From Paracoccaceae bacterium (GTDB lineage Bacteria > Pseudomonadota > Alphaproteobacteria > Rhodobacterales > Rhodobacteraceae): 64,000 nt of DNA. Every line of letters begins with the position of its first letter. The first letter of the stretch is position 1. A program made the position numbers and the translations under genes. Shown here piece after piece: positions 1 to 8,624 of the stretch. Where the stretch lies: positions 1-64,000 of the forward strand of contig JAHDXW010000006.1 in assembly GCA_023383015.1 (NCBI GenBank), written 5' to 3'. Below the pieces are notes generated by a model. It was not told where the DNA came from. It saw only the letters and a list, made by a program, of their open reading frames with translations, and searched no databases.

Positions 1-493
1 CCGCCCCGCGGCCCGGCCGGGCGGCAAAGCGCGCCAGCGCCCAGGCCGCGCCGGGGGTGTCGGCGATCGCCGCCTGCAGGCTCAGCCCGAAGGCGGCGCA
101 GTCGGCCTCGACCTCGGCCAGCAGCGCGGACTCGCCGCCGAAGAGATGGGCGCAGCCGGTGAGGTCGACCATCAGCCCGTCGGGCGGCGCCTCGGCCACC
201 CAGGGCGAGAAGCGCCCGGCCCAGCGCGCGAGCGCGGCCAGGAAGGCGGCCTCGGCGGCAGGGTGGACGGGCCGGGTGAGAAGCGCCGGGCAGACCGCGA
301 GCGCGTCGCGCAGGGGCTGGCCGGGGACGAGCCCCGCCGCCTCGGCCTCGGCCGTCAGCGCCGCAAGCCGCTGGACGTTGCCCGCCTCGGCCACCACCGC
401 GAAGGGGCCGGGCAGCGCCGCCCCCGCCGCCCGCAGCGCCCGTTCGGCGGCGAGACGGGGAAACCACAGCGCGAGGATCCGGCGGGCGGGCAT
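1..493 (-). CDS. imuB: ImuB, Y-family DNA polymerase-like protein (5' part only)
   Basis: Reading the minus strand from the ATG at 493 gives an open frame that runs off the left edge (about 164 residues visible). It begins MPARRILALWFPRLAAERAL, the characteristic N-terminus of ImuB, the catalytically inactive Y-family polymerase paralogue that acts with ImuA and DnaE2 in SOS mutagenesis. The visible part matches the start of the polymerase fold, including the stretch DGLMVDLTGCAHLFGG. The only in-frame start after the stop at 527-529 is this ATG, and its ribosome-binding site is weak. A perfect LexA box lies 15-29 bp upstream. No imuA precedes it; the next gene upstream is an unrelated lipoprotein. 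The family call is firm, but the 3' end and the downstream partner dnaE2 cannot be seen. Confidence 0.85.
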   Translation of the reverse strand, partial: MPARRILALWFPRLAAERALRAAGAALPGPFAVVAEAGNVQRLAALTAEAEAAGLVPGQPLRDALAVCPALLTRPVHPAAEAAFLAALARWAGRFSPWVAEAPPDGLMVDLTGCAHLFGGESALLAEVEADCAAFGLSLQAAIADTPGAAWALARFAARPGRGA

Positions 494-507
494 GGGGGAT
501 GGCCGAT

Positions 508-522
508 GTTCGTCTTTTGTTC
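508..522 (-). promoter_or_regulatory. LexA (SOS) box upstream of imuB
   Basis: The plus strand reads GTTCGTCTTTTGTTC, a perfect GTTC-N7-GTTC direct repeat (GAAC-N7-GAAC on the coding strand). This is the LexA operator described for alphaproteobacteria such as Rhodobacter and Sinorhizobium. It sits 15 bp upstream of the imuB ATG, the right place to repress an SOS gene. Confidence 0.85.
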
Positions 523-608
523 CTTTCTAGTCCGTGCGCCGGCAGGATGGAAGCGCCTCCGGGACGGGCGGTCGTGACGGGGCGGGACGGGCAGCCTCGA
601 TGCCCCCC

Positions 609-652
609 CTGCCTTCAGGCCGAGGCCCCCCTGCCTTCAGGCCGAGGCCCCC
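609..652. repeat. 22-bp tandem direct repeat, two copies
   Basis: Two identical, abutting 22-bp copies starting CTGCCTTCAGGCCGAGG and ending in CCCCC occupy 609-630 and 631-652. Each contains the small palindrome GCCTTCAGGC. They lie between the end of the I78 lipoprotein gene and the imuB control region. No coding role is visible. Confidence 0.8.
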
Positions 653-672
653 CGGCCCGCGGGGCCGGGGGG
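648..672 (-). terminator. GC-rich hairpin after the I78 lipoprotein gene
   Basis: CCCCCCGGCC (648-657) and GGCCGGGGGG (663-672) form a perfect 10-bp stem with a 5-base loop, 26 bp beyond the stop of the minus-strand lipoprotein gene. There is no T-tract, so intrinsic termination is uncertain; the hairpin could instead stabilise the mRNA end. Confidence 0.3.
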
Positions 673-697
673 GAGGGCCACGGGCGCCGCGAGCGGC

Positions 698-1168
698 TCA
701 GCCGCAGGTGATCTCCTCGATCGTGCCGGCCGCCGTGACGATGAAGTTGATCCGCCGCGGGGCAAACTCCATCGTCATCGCGTCGCCCGGCCGCAGGATG
801 CGCACCGGCCCGCGGAAGGCCATGTTGCGGATGGCCGACACGTTGCGGCCGACCAGATGCTGCACCCCGGATGCGCCGCAGGCGTCGGCCCCCGGCCCGG
901 GCGGCACACCGGTGCCCGGAAGGTCGGTCGTCGGCGTGCCGGGCGCGGGGGGGACGCCGGTGCCGGGGGTGCCCGGCGAGGGCGGCACGATGGTGCCGGG
1001 CGTGCCGCCGGTGCCGCCGCCGGGGCGGATGCCGCCGCCGGCCCCGGGGCCGGGCGGCACCCCCACCCCCGGCGAGGGCGCGGTGCCCGGCGAGGGCCGC
1101 GTCTCGAAGGTGCAGGCGCCCAGGGCGAGGGCGGCGAGGACGGCAAGGACGGGGGGGAGCAGGCGCAT
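698..1168 (-). CDS. Peptidase inhibitor I78 family lipoprotein
   Basis: A 156-residue protein. MRLLPPVLAVLAALALGAC is a lipoprotein signal peptide with a lipobox (ALGAC, Cys19), so the mature protein is probably a lipidated, periplasm-facing protein. A roughly 65-residue Pro/Gly/Thr-rich low-complexity linker follows, then a C-terminal I78-type inhibitor domain of about 60 residues. That domain shows the family pattern: an opening Cys (DACGASGVQHLVG), VRILRPGDAMTMEF, RRINFIV and the closing EEITCG. I78 proteins are small serine-protease inhibitors related to potato inhibitor I. I chose the ATG at 1168 because GGAG lies 9 bases upstream and the signal peptide begins there; a longer frame upstream exists but adds no recognisable sequence. 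Confidence 0.8.
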   Translation of the reverse strand: MRLLPPVLAVLAALALGACTFETRPSPGTAPSPGVGVPPGPGAGGGIRPGGGTGGTPGTIVPPSPGTPGTGVPPAPGTPTTDLPGTGVPPGPGADACGASGVQHLVGRNVSAIRNMAFRGPVRILRPGDAMTMEFAPRRINFIVTAAGTIEEITCG

Positions 1169-1317
1169 GGGGGAACTCCGCTCGACGGGCAGGGGGCACA
1201 CACGCCAGTCTGACCGCCCGGGCCGCCCGCCGCAAGCCGCGCCGCGCCCCGGTTGCGGCCGTCGGCCGATTGCCGCACTCTGACCCCCGACAGGGAGAGG
1301 ACGGGAGGAGAGACAAC

Positions 1318-2448
<1,131 letters not shown>

Positions 2449-2455
2449 GCCGAGG

Positions 2456-2483
2456 GCCCCTGTCCCACGCCTGGGACAGGGGC
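2456..2483 (+). terminator. Strong hairpin downstream of frmA
   Basis: GCCCCTGTCCCA (2456-2467) pairs perfectly over 12 bp with TGGGACAGGGGC (2472-2483) around the loop CGCC, 8 bp after the frmA stop. It is followed by an AT-richer stretch (AATCCATTGTAATAAAT), unusual in this GC-rich sequence. It fits a terminator although the T-run is poor. Confidence 0.65.
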
Positions 2484-2598
2484 AATCCATTGTAATAAAT
2501 GGGGTATCTGCGCAGGATTCAGGATGTGTCCACACTGTCCCCGGGCGCTGTGCACGGCACCCGCGGGGCGGGGGCCTGACAGCGGAGGCGCCGGGGAG

Positions 2599-3186
2599 AT
2601 GGGCGGCCCGGGACAGGGAGAGGGGCAGGGCGGCGGTCGCATGGAGGCGGCGGCCGGGCTGCCGGCGGTGCTTGTCCTCGGCGCGGCCGTCCGGCCCGGG
2701 GGCCTGCCCTCGCCGGCGCTGCGGCGGCGGGCGCTGCACGGCGCCGGTCTGGTGACGGCGGGGCGGGCGGGGCATCTGGTCGCCTGCGGCGGCCGGGGAC
2801 GGCACGGGCCGGCCGAGGCGGAGGTGATCGCCGCGCTTGCGCATGCGGCCGGCGTGCCAGCGGACTGCATCAGCCTCGAGGACCGCTCGACCGACACCGA
2901 GGGCAACCTTGCCCTTGCGCGGCCGATCCTGGCGTGGCTGGGCGACCCCGCGGTGGTGATCGTGACCGACCGCTTCCACGCCCCGCGCGCGCTGCTGATC
3001 GCCCGGGCGATGGGACTGAGCGCCACCGCCGACTGCCCGCCGCCGGGCGGTACCCCGCCGCTGCGCCGGGCCTGGCTGCATGCCCGCGAGGCCGGCGCGC
3101 TGGTCCGCAGCCTGTGGCGGCGGGCGCGCGGGCGCTACCGCCAGACGTCGACCTCGATCCAGGTCGCGCGGCCGCCGGCGCCGTAG
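2599..3186 (+). CDS. YdcF family (DUF218) protein
   Basis: A protein of about 195 residues with the DUF218/YdcF fold. It opens with the strand AVLVLGAAVRPGGLPSPALRRR, then LVACGGRGRHGPAEAEV, LEDRSTDTEGNLALARP and VVIVTDRFHAPRALLIARAMG, the conserved blocks of the family. These proteins bind nucleotides or act on cell-envelope precursors (ElyC/SanA relatives), but no reaction can be assigned. I chose the ATG at 2599 for the AGCGGAGG about 10 bases upstream; an ATG at 2641, just before the conserved domain, is the alternative. Its last 52 bases overlap the convergent gene at 3135-3542. Confidence 0.7.
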   Translation: MGGPGQGEGQGGGRMEAAAGLPAVLVLGAAVRPGGLPSPALRRRALHGAGLVTAGRAGHLVACGGRGRHGPAEAEVIAALAHAAGVPADCISLEDRSTDTEGNLALARPILAWLGDPAVVIVTDRFHAPRALLIARAMGLSATADCPPPGGTPPLRRAWLHAREAGALVRSLWRRARGRYRQTSTSIQVARPPAP

Positions 3187-3542
3187 ACCTGCACCTCCAC
3201 CATCACCCCTCCGCGGAGGATGTCGCGGCGGGCGGCAGGGGTGATCGACCCCTGCATCAGCAGCCGTTCCATCGCCGCGCGGGCGTCGATGTCGTGGAAG
3301 ACCGGGTCCCACTGGTCGCCGGGCTGGGAGATGCCGTAGCGGTGGAAGTTGGCCCGGTCCTGGCGCAGCACCTGCCATGGTTCGGTCAGCCGCTGGCCCT
3401 GCGAGTTGTAGAGGTCGTCGCGGCCGATGAAGGCGACATAGCCGGCAATGAGCCCCTGCGCCGCGGCCGGACCGGCCGGGGCGGCGAGGGCGAGGGCGGC
3501 GGCGGCGAGCGCCGCGGCGGCGAGGGAGCGGGGGGAACGCAT
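3135..3542 (-). CDS. Small secreted protein of unknown function
   Basis: A 135-residue protein with a clear Sec signal peptide (MRSPRSLAAAALAAAALALA, cleavage near PAAAQG). The mature domain of about 105 residues contains GYVAFIGRDDLYNSQGQRL, FHRYGISQPGDQWDPVF and a C-terminal strand ending WIEVDVWR. I recognise it only as the kind of conserved periplasmic hypothetical seen in Rhodobacter relatives; no catalytic motif is obvious. The ATG at 3542 is preceded by AAAGGCAGG and starts the signal peptide; an upstream in-frame start would add only basic residues. It converges on the YdcF-like gene with a 52-bp overlap. Confidence 0.75.
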   Translation of the reverse strand: MRSPRSLAAAALAAAALALAAPAGPAAAQGLIAGYVAFIGRDDLYNSQGQRLTEPWQVLRQDRANFHRYGISQPGDQWDPVFHDIDARAAMERLLMQGSITPAARRDILRGGVMVEVQVYGAGGRATWIEVDVWR

Positions 3543-3700
3543 GCCGGGCCTGCCTTTCCGGCCGGCGGGCTGCCGGCGCCTGCGGCGGCAGCCTGCCACG
3601 CCGGTCGGTGCGCTTCAACCGCCGGCAGGGGCGGCGGGGTCTTTCGCCGCGGGGCGGCCTCTGGCAGGCTGCGGACCGTAAAGGACCGGGGACGGGGCCG

Positions 3701-4525
3701 ATGGCGGGGCAGGACGGGGCGGGGGCGGCAGCCGGCGGTGCTTCGGTGCGGGCGCGGTTCTGCCGGCAGGTGGCGCTGCCCGCCCACATGCAGGGGGCGG
3801 CGGGCACGGGCCGGCGGCGGCGCGGCGTGCTGGCGGCGCTGGGGACGTTCTGGCTGGCCTCGGACGCGGGCTACTACCTGCTGCTGCCGCGCCTCGGGAT
3901 CGCGGGCGACTACAACGCCGCGCCGGTGGCCATAGCCGTCTACTACCTGTTCTGGTGCGGGCTGGCGGTGATCGCCTTCTGGCCGGTCTATGCCCTGTGG
4001 GCGCAGGAGGCGCCCTGGCCCGCGCTCGGCAACCGGCTGGCGGCGGTGGGGTTGTGGACGGGGATGTTCGCATTCGCCGCCGGCTACGCCTGCTGGGTGG
4101 TGCCGGCGCTGCCGCCGCTGGTCTGGCCTGAGGGGCTTGGCCCCGTTCCCGACGTGGCGGTGGCGGGGCCGGGCTATTTCCTGCCGAAGACCGCCGACAT
4201 CGCCTTCCAGCAGCTCCTGGTGCTGGCGCTGGTGCTGGCGCTGGCCGCCGACGGGGTGCGGGCGCGGGCGCTGTCGGCGGCCTGCGCGGGGCTGTTCGGG
4301 GGGATGCACCTGCTCCTGCTGTTCGGGGATTATCCGGTCGGGGCGGCGCTGCGCTTCGTGGTGTTCGCCGCCGGCTTCGGGGCGCTGGTGCCGGTGCTGC
4401 TGCTGCGGGTGCGCTACGGGCTGGCGCTGTCGTTCGGGGTGCACTGGCTCTATTACGCCGCGACCGTGGCGCAGGTGCGGCTGTTCGGGCCCGAGATGGT
4501 GCTGCGTACGATCGGGGCGGGATGA
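3701..4525 (+). CDS. Multipass inner-membrane protein, unknown function
   Basis: About 274 residues, dominated by six to seven hydrophobic segments after a short charged N-terminus: around GVLAALGTFWLASDAGYYLL, AVYYLFWCGLAVIAFWPVY, MFAFAAGYACWVV, QLLVLALVLALAA, FGGMHLLLLFG, FVVFAAGFGALVPVLLL and a final HWLYYAATVAQVRLFG. I do not recognise the family. The start is uncertain: ATG at 3701 has a weak GGGGAC-type site, and ATG at 3788 or an upstream start at 3608 are also possible. The stop overlaps the next gene (ATGA at 4522), so the two are translationally coupled. Confidence 0.65.
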   Translation: MAGQDGAGAAAGGASVRARFCRQVALPAHMQGAAGTGRRRRGVLAALGTFWLASDAGYYLLLPRLGIAGDYNAAPVAIAVYYLFWCGLAVIAFWPVYALWAQEAPWPALGNRLAAVGLWTGMFAFAAGYACWVVPALPPLVWPEGLGPVPDVAVAGPGYFLPKTADIAFQQLLVLALVLALAADGVRARALSAACAGLFGGMHLLLLFGDYPVGAALRFVVFAAGFGALVPVLLLRVRYGLALSFGVHWLYYAATVAQVRLFGPEMVLRTIGAG

Positions 4526-5055
4526 GCGCGGCGGGGACGGCAGGCGGGGTGGCGATCCGGCCGCTCGCTGCGGCGGGCGACGGCGAGGCGGTGCGGGCGC
4601 TGTTCGCGGCGGCGGCCGACTACGTCCTGCTGATCGAGGGCGGGCCGCCGGGGCCGGCGACGCTGGAGGATTTCTGGCAGGGGGCGCCGCCGGGCGCCGA
4701 CCCCGCGGCGGGGCTGCGGCTTGGCCTGTTCGAGGACGGGGTGCTCGCCGGGGTGGCCGAGCTTGCCTTCGGCTTCCCCGAACCCGCCGACGCCTATCTC
4801 GGGCTGATGCTGCTGGCGCCGGCGGCGCGGGGGAGGGGGCTGGGGCTGCGGCTGCTGGCGCGGGTGGCGGCGGAGGCCGCCCTGCGCGGGGCGGGGCGGC
4901 TGGTGCTCGCGGTGGCCGAGGCCAACCCGCGCGCCCGCGCCTTCTGGGAGCGGGAGGGGTTCAGGCCGGTGCTGACGGCGCCGCCGCGGCGGGTGGGCAG
5001 CCGGGTGCATGTGCTGCACCGGATGGCGCGCCCGCTCCGGCCGGCGGCGGGCTGA
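4522..5055 (+). CDS. GNAT family N-acetyltransferase
   Basis: A 177-residue single-domain GNAT protein expected to transfer an acetyl group from acetyl-CoA to an unknown amine. The acetyl-CoA pyrophosphate-binding motif is clear at residues 103-108 (RGRGLG, followed by LRLLARVAAEAA). The late GNAT block NPRARAFWEREGFRPV follows in the usual position. The start codon overlaps the stop of the upstream membrane-protein gene, indicating coupling. Substrate cannot be inferred. It converges on the FG-GAP gene with 25 bp between the two stops. Confidence 0.85.
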   Translation: MSAAGTAGGVAIRPLAAAGDGEAVRALFAAAADYVLLIEGGPPGPATLEDFWQGAPPGADPAAGLRLGLFEDGVLAGVAELAFGFPEPADAYLGLMLLAPAARGRGLGLRLLARVAAEAALRGAGRLVLAVAEANPRARAFWEREGFRPVLTAPPRRVGSRVHVLHRMARPLRPAAG

Positions 5056-5080
5056 GCGCGGCGCCGGCCGGAGCGCGCGT

Positions 5081-6697
5081 TCAGCGGTCGCGGGCGACGG
5101 TGAGGGTGCGGTTGGCGGTCGCGGGAAGCCAGGCCCCGGCGGCGCCGTCGGGCCAGATGACGCGGACCTCGGCCGCCGCGGCCGGGCCGAGGCCGAAGTG
5201 CCAGGGGACGAGAACGCCGCCGGCGTGGCCGCCGCCCACCGTCACCTCGCGCGCCTGCACGCCGCCGGCGGTGCGGACCTCGATCCAGGCGCCGACGGCG
5301 TCGCGGTTCGCCCCCTCCTGCCGCAGCGCGACCGCAAGCCAGTTGCCCGCCCCGGCGGTGGCGTTGCGCCAGAGCTGGGCGGGGGCATTGCGGTTGACGA
5401 CGACCAGGTCGATCAGCCCGTCGGCGTTGAGATCGGCGAGCGCGGCGCCGCGCGAGGTCTCCATGCTCGCCACCCCGGCGCGGTCGCCGGCCTCCTCGAA
5501 GCGGCCGTCGGCGCGGCCGAGCAGCAGGTTGTTGGGGTCGCGGAGCGCGAAGTCGGGCATTTCCGAGACGTTGCCCTTGGCGATGAAGAGGTCGGCGCGG
5601 CCGTCGTTGTTGACGTCCTCGAACTGGGCGTGCCAGGCGGTGGAGGGCCTGACCTCGCCGCCGGTGTAGGGCCGCTGGGCGATGGCGCCGAGGGCGAAGG
5701 CGATGTCGTCGTAGTCGGGCGCCGCCGGCGGCACCACGGCGAGGCGCTGCAGCTTGTTGTCGGCCATCGAGGTCAGGAAGTACTCGGGATAGCCGTCGCC
5801 GGTGATGTCGCGGCTGGCGATGCCCATGCCCCAGATGCGCAGCCGCCGCCAGCCCTCGGCCTCGGTCCATTCCCTGGGCGGGCCGCCGGCGGGCAGCTGC
5901 CAGAGCTGCTCGCGCCCGCCCTTGTAGTACTCCCGGTCGTTGGCGATGCGCAGGTCGCGCCGGCCGCTGCGGTCCCAGTCGGTGAACAGCATCGACAGCG
6001 CGCAGAAGCTTGGCGCGAGCGCCACCGGCGGGGCAAAGCGGCGTTCGCCGGGAGCCGCCGGGCGGTGGAGGCGGTTGGCGGTGCACGAGCCCCAGGGGAA
6101 GGCCGCCTCGCGGCGGTCGATGTAGCTGCCGAAGGCGAGCGTCGGCCAGTCGGCGCCGGCCTCCCAGGTGGCGGCGAAGGCGGCCGTCCAGTCGTCGCCG
6201 CCCTCGAGGCCCCAGGCATCGCCGGCGGGCGCGAAGCGGCAGTCGCCCCTGCCCTGCAGAAGGAGGTTCGCGCCCACCCGGGTGAGCGCGAGGTCGGTGA
6301 TGCCGTCGCCGTCGACGTCGAGCGGATAGAGGCCGGTGACCCCCGTCGCCTCCACCCCGGCCTCGGCGTGGGCGAAGGCGAGCGTTCCGCCTTCGGCCGA
6401 GCGGTTCAGCCACAGGCTCGCGGCGCCCTCGCCGCCGGCCAGGACGAGCTCGGGCAAGCCGTCGCCGGTGCAGTCGAAGACGGCGACGCCGCCGCCGACC
6501 ATGTACTCCCACTCGCCGCCGTAGCGGTGCTCGAGCCCCGCCGCCGCCGTCTCCTCGACGAAGCGGGGCACGAGCGGGCCTGCGCCCTCGGGCACGCCCT
6601 CGCCCGCGCCCGCACCCGCTGCCGCGGACAGGGCGAGAAGCAGGGCAAGGCCGGAGCCGGCCGCGCGCCGGCCCCGCCGGCTGCCGGCCCCGGCCAC
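5081..6697 (-). CDS. Secreted FG-GAP repeat / ASPIC-UnbV domain protein (CRTAC1 family)
   Basis: About 538 residues from a GTG at 6697, which lies 4 bp after the haloperoxidase-like stop and has GAGGG upstream. The N-terminus is a signal peptide (basic SRRGRR, then LALLLALSAAAGAGAG). The body is a beta-propeller with calcium-binding FG-GAP/VCBS repeats such as DVDGDGITDLALT, DITGDGYPEYFLT, DVNNDGRADLFIA and DLNADGLIDLVVV. The C-terminal roughly 100 residues form an ASPIC/UnbV domain (NWLAVALRQEGANRDAVGAW and VRVIWPDG). The molecular role of CRTAC1-like proteins in bacteria is unknown. The tight linkage to the upstream gene suggests they act together outside the cytoplasm. A longer frame beginning at 6853 would overlap that gene and is unlikely. 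Confidence 0.85.
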   Translation of the reverse strand: MAGAGSRRGRRAAGSGLALLLALSAAAGAGAGEGVPEGAGPLVPRFVEETAAAGLEHRYGGEWEYMVGGGVAVFDCTGDGLPELVLAGGEGAASLWLNRSAEGGTLAFAHAEAGVEATGVTGLYPLDVDGDGITDLALTRVGANLLLQGRGDCRFAPAGDAWGLEGGDDWTAAFAATWEAGADWPTLAFGSYIDRREAAFPWGSCTANRLHRPAAPGERRFAPPVALAPSFCALSMLFTDWDRSGRRDLRIANDREYYKGGREQLWQLPAGGPPREWTEAEGWRRLRIWGMGIASRDITGDGYPEYFLTSMADNKLQRLAVVPPAAPDYDDIAFALGAIAQRPYTGGEVRPSTAWHAQFEDVNNDGRADLFIAKGNVSEMPDFALRDPNNLLLGRADGRFEEAGDRAGVASMETSRGAALADLNADGLIDLVVVNRNAPAQLWRNATAGAGNWLAVALRQEGANRDAVGAWIEVRTAGGVQAREVTVGGGHAGGVLVPWHFGLGPAAAAEVRVIWPDGAAGAWLPATANRTLTVARDR

Positions 6698-6701
6698 CCC
6701 C

Positions 6702-8015
6702 TCAGCCCTCGCCGAAGCGCAGCGCGATCGCGTGGGCTGCGACGCAGTCGCCCTGGTCGAGCCCGCGCTCGACCGCGGCGCGGAAGTGAATCCCGCCCCA
6801 CAGCCGCGAGATGCCCGCCTCCTCGGCCGCTGCCCGGAAGCTTGCGAAGGCACGCACGCCGAGCCCGTCGTCCTCGTGGGTGGCGTCCTCGAAGGCGAAG
6901 GGCGCGCCCAGAAGCGCCGTCAGCACCGCCGCCGCCGCCGCCGATTCGGTCGAATGCCCCGAGGGGTATTCGGGGAAGGGCGGGGTGATCAGGTAGGGCT
7001 GCCAGCCGGGGTCGATCAGCCGGTTGATGTAGGTCACCGGCCGCAGGAGGTCGTATGCGTACTTGCTGTGCCAGCAGGCGATGAAGCTGTCGGCAAGCGC
7101 AATGCCGAGGCGGGCGAGGATCTCGCGCGCGCGCCCGTCGTCGATCGCGTCGCGGTCGATGATCTGCAGCGCGATCGCGATCCAGTGCCCGGGCGGGGTG
7201 GGCGACAGCATCGGATCGTCCGACCAGAAGCGGGCGACGAGCTTCTGCTCCTCGGTCAGGGCGCGGCTGACCTGCCAAACCTCGACCGCCTCGGCATGGA
7301 AGGCCGAGCCCGGCACCTCGCTGTAGGCGGTGGGCGGCGGCAGGGGGCAGGCGCCGCCCGCCGGCATGGCGAAGGGCCGCACGTCGCCCCAGAGGGGCAG
7401 AAGCGGCGTCTGCTGCTGGACGATCAGGCTGGTCGGCACCCAGCTTTCCGGGCGGCCGCCGGACGTCCAGACGAGCGGAAAGCCCATGTTCTCGACCACC
7501 GCGCCGCCATCGGCTGCGGCCCAGGCCAGGATGTGGGCGGCGACCGCGCGGCCGTGGGCAAGGCTGCGGGCGGCCACCTCCGGCGCCACGCCCTCCGCCA
7601 GGCGGGCGCCGATCCGCGCCGCCATCGCCGCCATCGCCCGCTGCCCGGTCGGGCCGGTGTTGGCGAAGAGCACCGGCACCGCGGCCGCGAGCGCGCCGTG
7701 CAGGACGAGCGCCGCGTCATGCGCGCCGGCCGCCCGCGCCGGCCCCTCGCCAAGGCCGTTCAGCTGGCCGGCAAGCGAGCGGCGGCCGGCCTCGCCGCCG
7801 GCCTCCGCCTCCCAGGCGGCGACGCCGAGATAGCCTAGCGCGCGGGCGGCGACGGGCGGCGAATAGGTCGGGGTGTGGCGGACCAGCTCGAGGACAAGAC
7901 GGTACCAGTCGGTCAGCGCCGCGCGGGCGGCATCGTCGCGCCCGCCGGCAGCGGCCGGCAGGGCGAGAAGGGCCGCGGCGAGCACCGCCGCGGCGGTGAT
8001 GCGGAGCATCTGCAC
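6702..8015 (-). CDS. Vanadium-dependent haloperoxidase-like / PAP2 superfamily protein
   Basis: A 437-residue protein with a Sec signal peptide (MLRITAAAVLAAALLALPAAA). It carries the PAP2/vanadium-haloperoxidase signature: K318-x6-R325-P326, PSGHS at 351-355, and S403-R404-x5-H410. These residues bind vanadate in haloperoxidases or phosphate in acid phosphatases. The size (over 400 residues, all-helical) and the genomic pairing with a CRTAC1-type protein favour the haloperoxidase branch, but activity cannot be proved from sequence. A GTG at 8015 sits 5 bases after GGGGAGG; an ATG two codons later (8009) is an equally plausible start. It forms a two-gene operon with the FG-GAP gene, 4 bp apart. 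Confidence 0.8.
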   Translation of the reverse strand: MQMLRITAAAVLAAALLALPAAAGGRDDAARAALTDWYRLVLELVRHTPTYSPPVAARALGYLGVAAWEAEAGGEAGRRSLAGQLNGLGEGPARAAGAHDAALVLHGALAAAVPVLFANTGPTGQRAMAAMAARIGARLAEGVAPEVAARSLAHGRAVAAHILAWAAADGGAVVENMGFPLVWTSGGRPESWVPTSLIVQQQTPLLPLWGDVRPFAMPAGGACPLPPPTAYSEVPGSAFHAEAVEVWQVSRALTEEQKLVARFWSDDPMLSPTPPGHWIAIALQIIDRDAIDDGRAREILARLGIALADSFIACWHSKYAYDLLRPVTYINRLIDPGWQPYLITPPFPEYPSGHSTESAAAAAVLTALLGAPFAFEDATHEDDGLGVRAFASFRAAAEEAGISRLWGGIHFRAAVERGLDQGDCVAAHAIALRFGEG

Positions 8016-8104
8016 ATGCGCCTCCCCTGCGGGGCGTTCGTCCCCCGTCGCGGCGCATCATGGCGGATCGGCGGCGGCGCTGTCCAGCGGGGCCGCCGGC
8101 GGGG

Positions 8105-8500
8105 CTACATGCCGGGGTCGACCATCGGCACGACGGTGCCGCCGCCGTCGGCCCAGTCCTTCAGCCCGCCGAGGTTGAAGACCTCGGTGTATCCCATCTC
8201 CTTCAGCACCTTGCCGGCGAGCGCGGCGCGCCCGCCCGAGGCGCAGTAAAGGACCACCGGGCGGTCCTTGCGGAACGCGGGGTCGTGGTAGGGGGTGGCG
8301 GCATCGGCGCGGAACTCGATCATGCCGCGGGGCACGTGATGGGCGCCGGCGGCACGGCCGGTCTTGGCCAGTTCCGGCGCGTCGCGGATGTCGAGCAGGA
8401 GCGCGCCGCGCTCGGCCACCAGCCGCTGCGCGCCTGCGGCGTCGATCTTCCGCACGACCGCATGCGCGGCCTCCAGCATGTCCTTGACCGTCACGCTCAT
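8105..8500 (-). CDS. Rhodanese-domain sulfurtransferase
   Basis: A 131-residue single-domain rhodanese. The active-site loop CASGGRA (in VVLYCASGGRAALAGKVL) supplies the catalytic cysteine; the CH2A-type LLDIRDAPE and the C-terminal MGYTEVFNLGGLKDW are typical. Such proteins move sulfane sulfur, for example from thiosulfate. It has no signal peptide, so it is probably cytosolic. The ATG at 8500 has an excellent AGGAGGT 5-6 bases upstream; the longer frame from 8674 has no support. It is divergent from the NYN-domain gene. Confidence 0.88.
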   Translation of the reverse strand: MSVTVKDMLEAAHAVVRKIDAAGAQRLVAERGALLLDIRDAPELAKTGRAAGAHHVPRGMIEFRADAATPYHDPAFRKDRPVVLYCASGGRAALAGKVLKEMGYTEVFNLGGLKDWADGGGTVVPMVDPGM

Positions 8501-8624
8501 CGGAACCTCCTGTCCCGCTGGGTTGCCGGCCGCAAGGATACGCCCCTCGCGCCCGCCGGCAAAGCGCGGCTTTCCTCGCCCCGCGCTTTCCGGCAGAAAG
8601 GGCGCCGACACCGGAAGGATGCCC

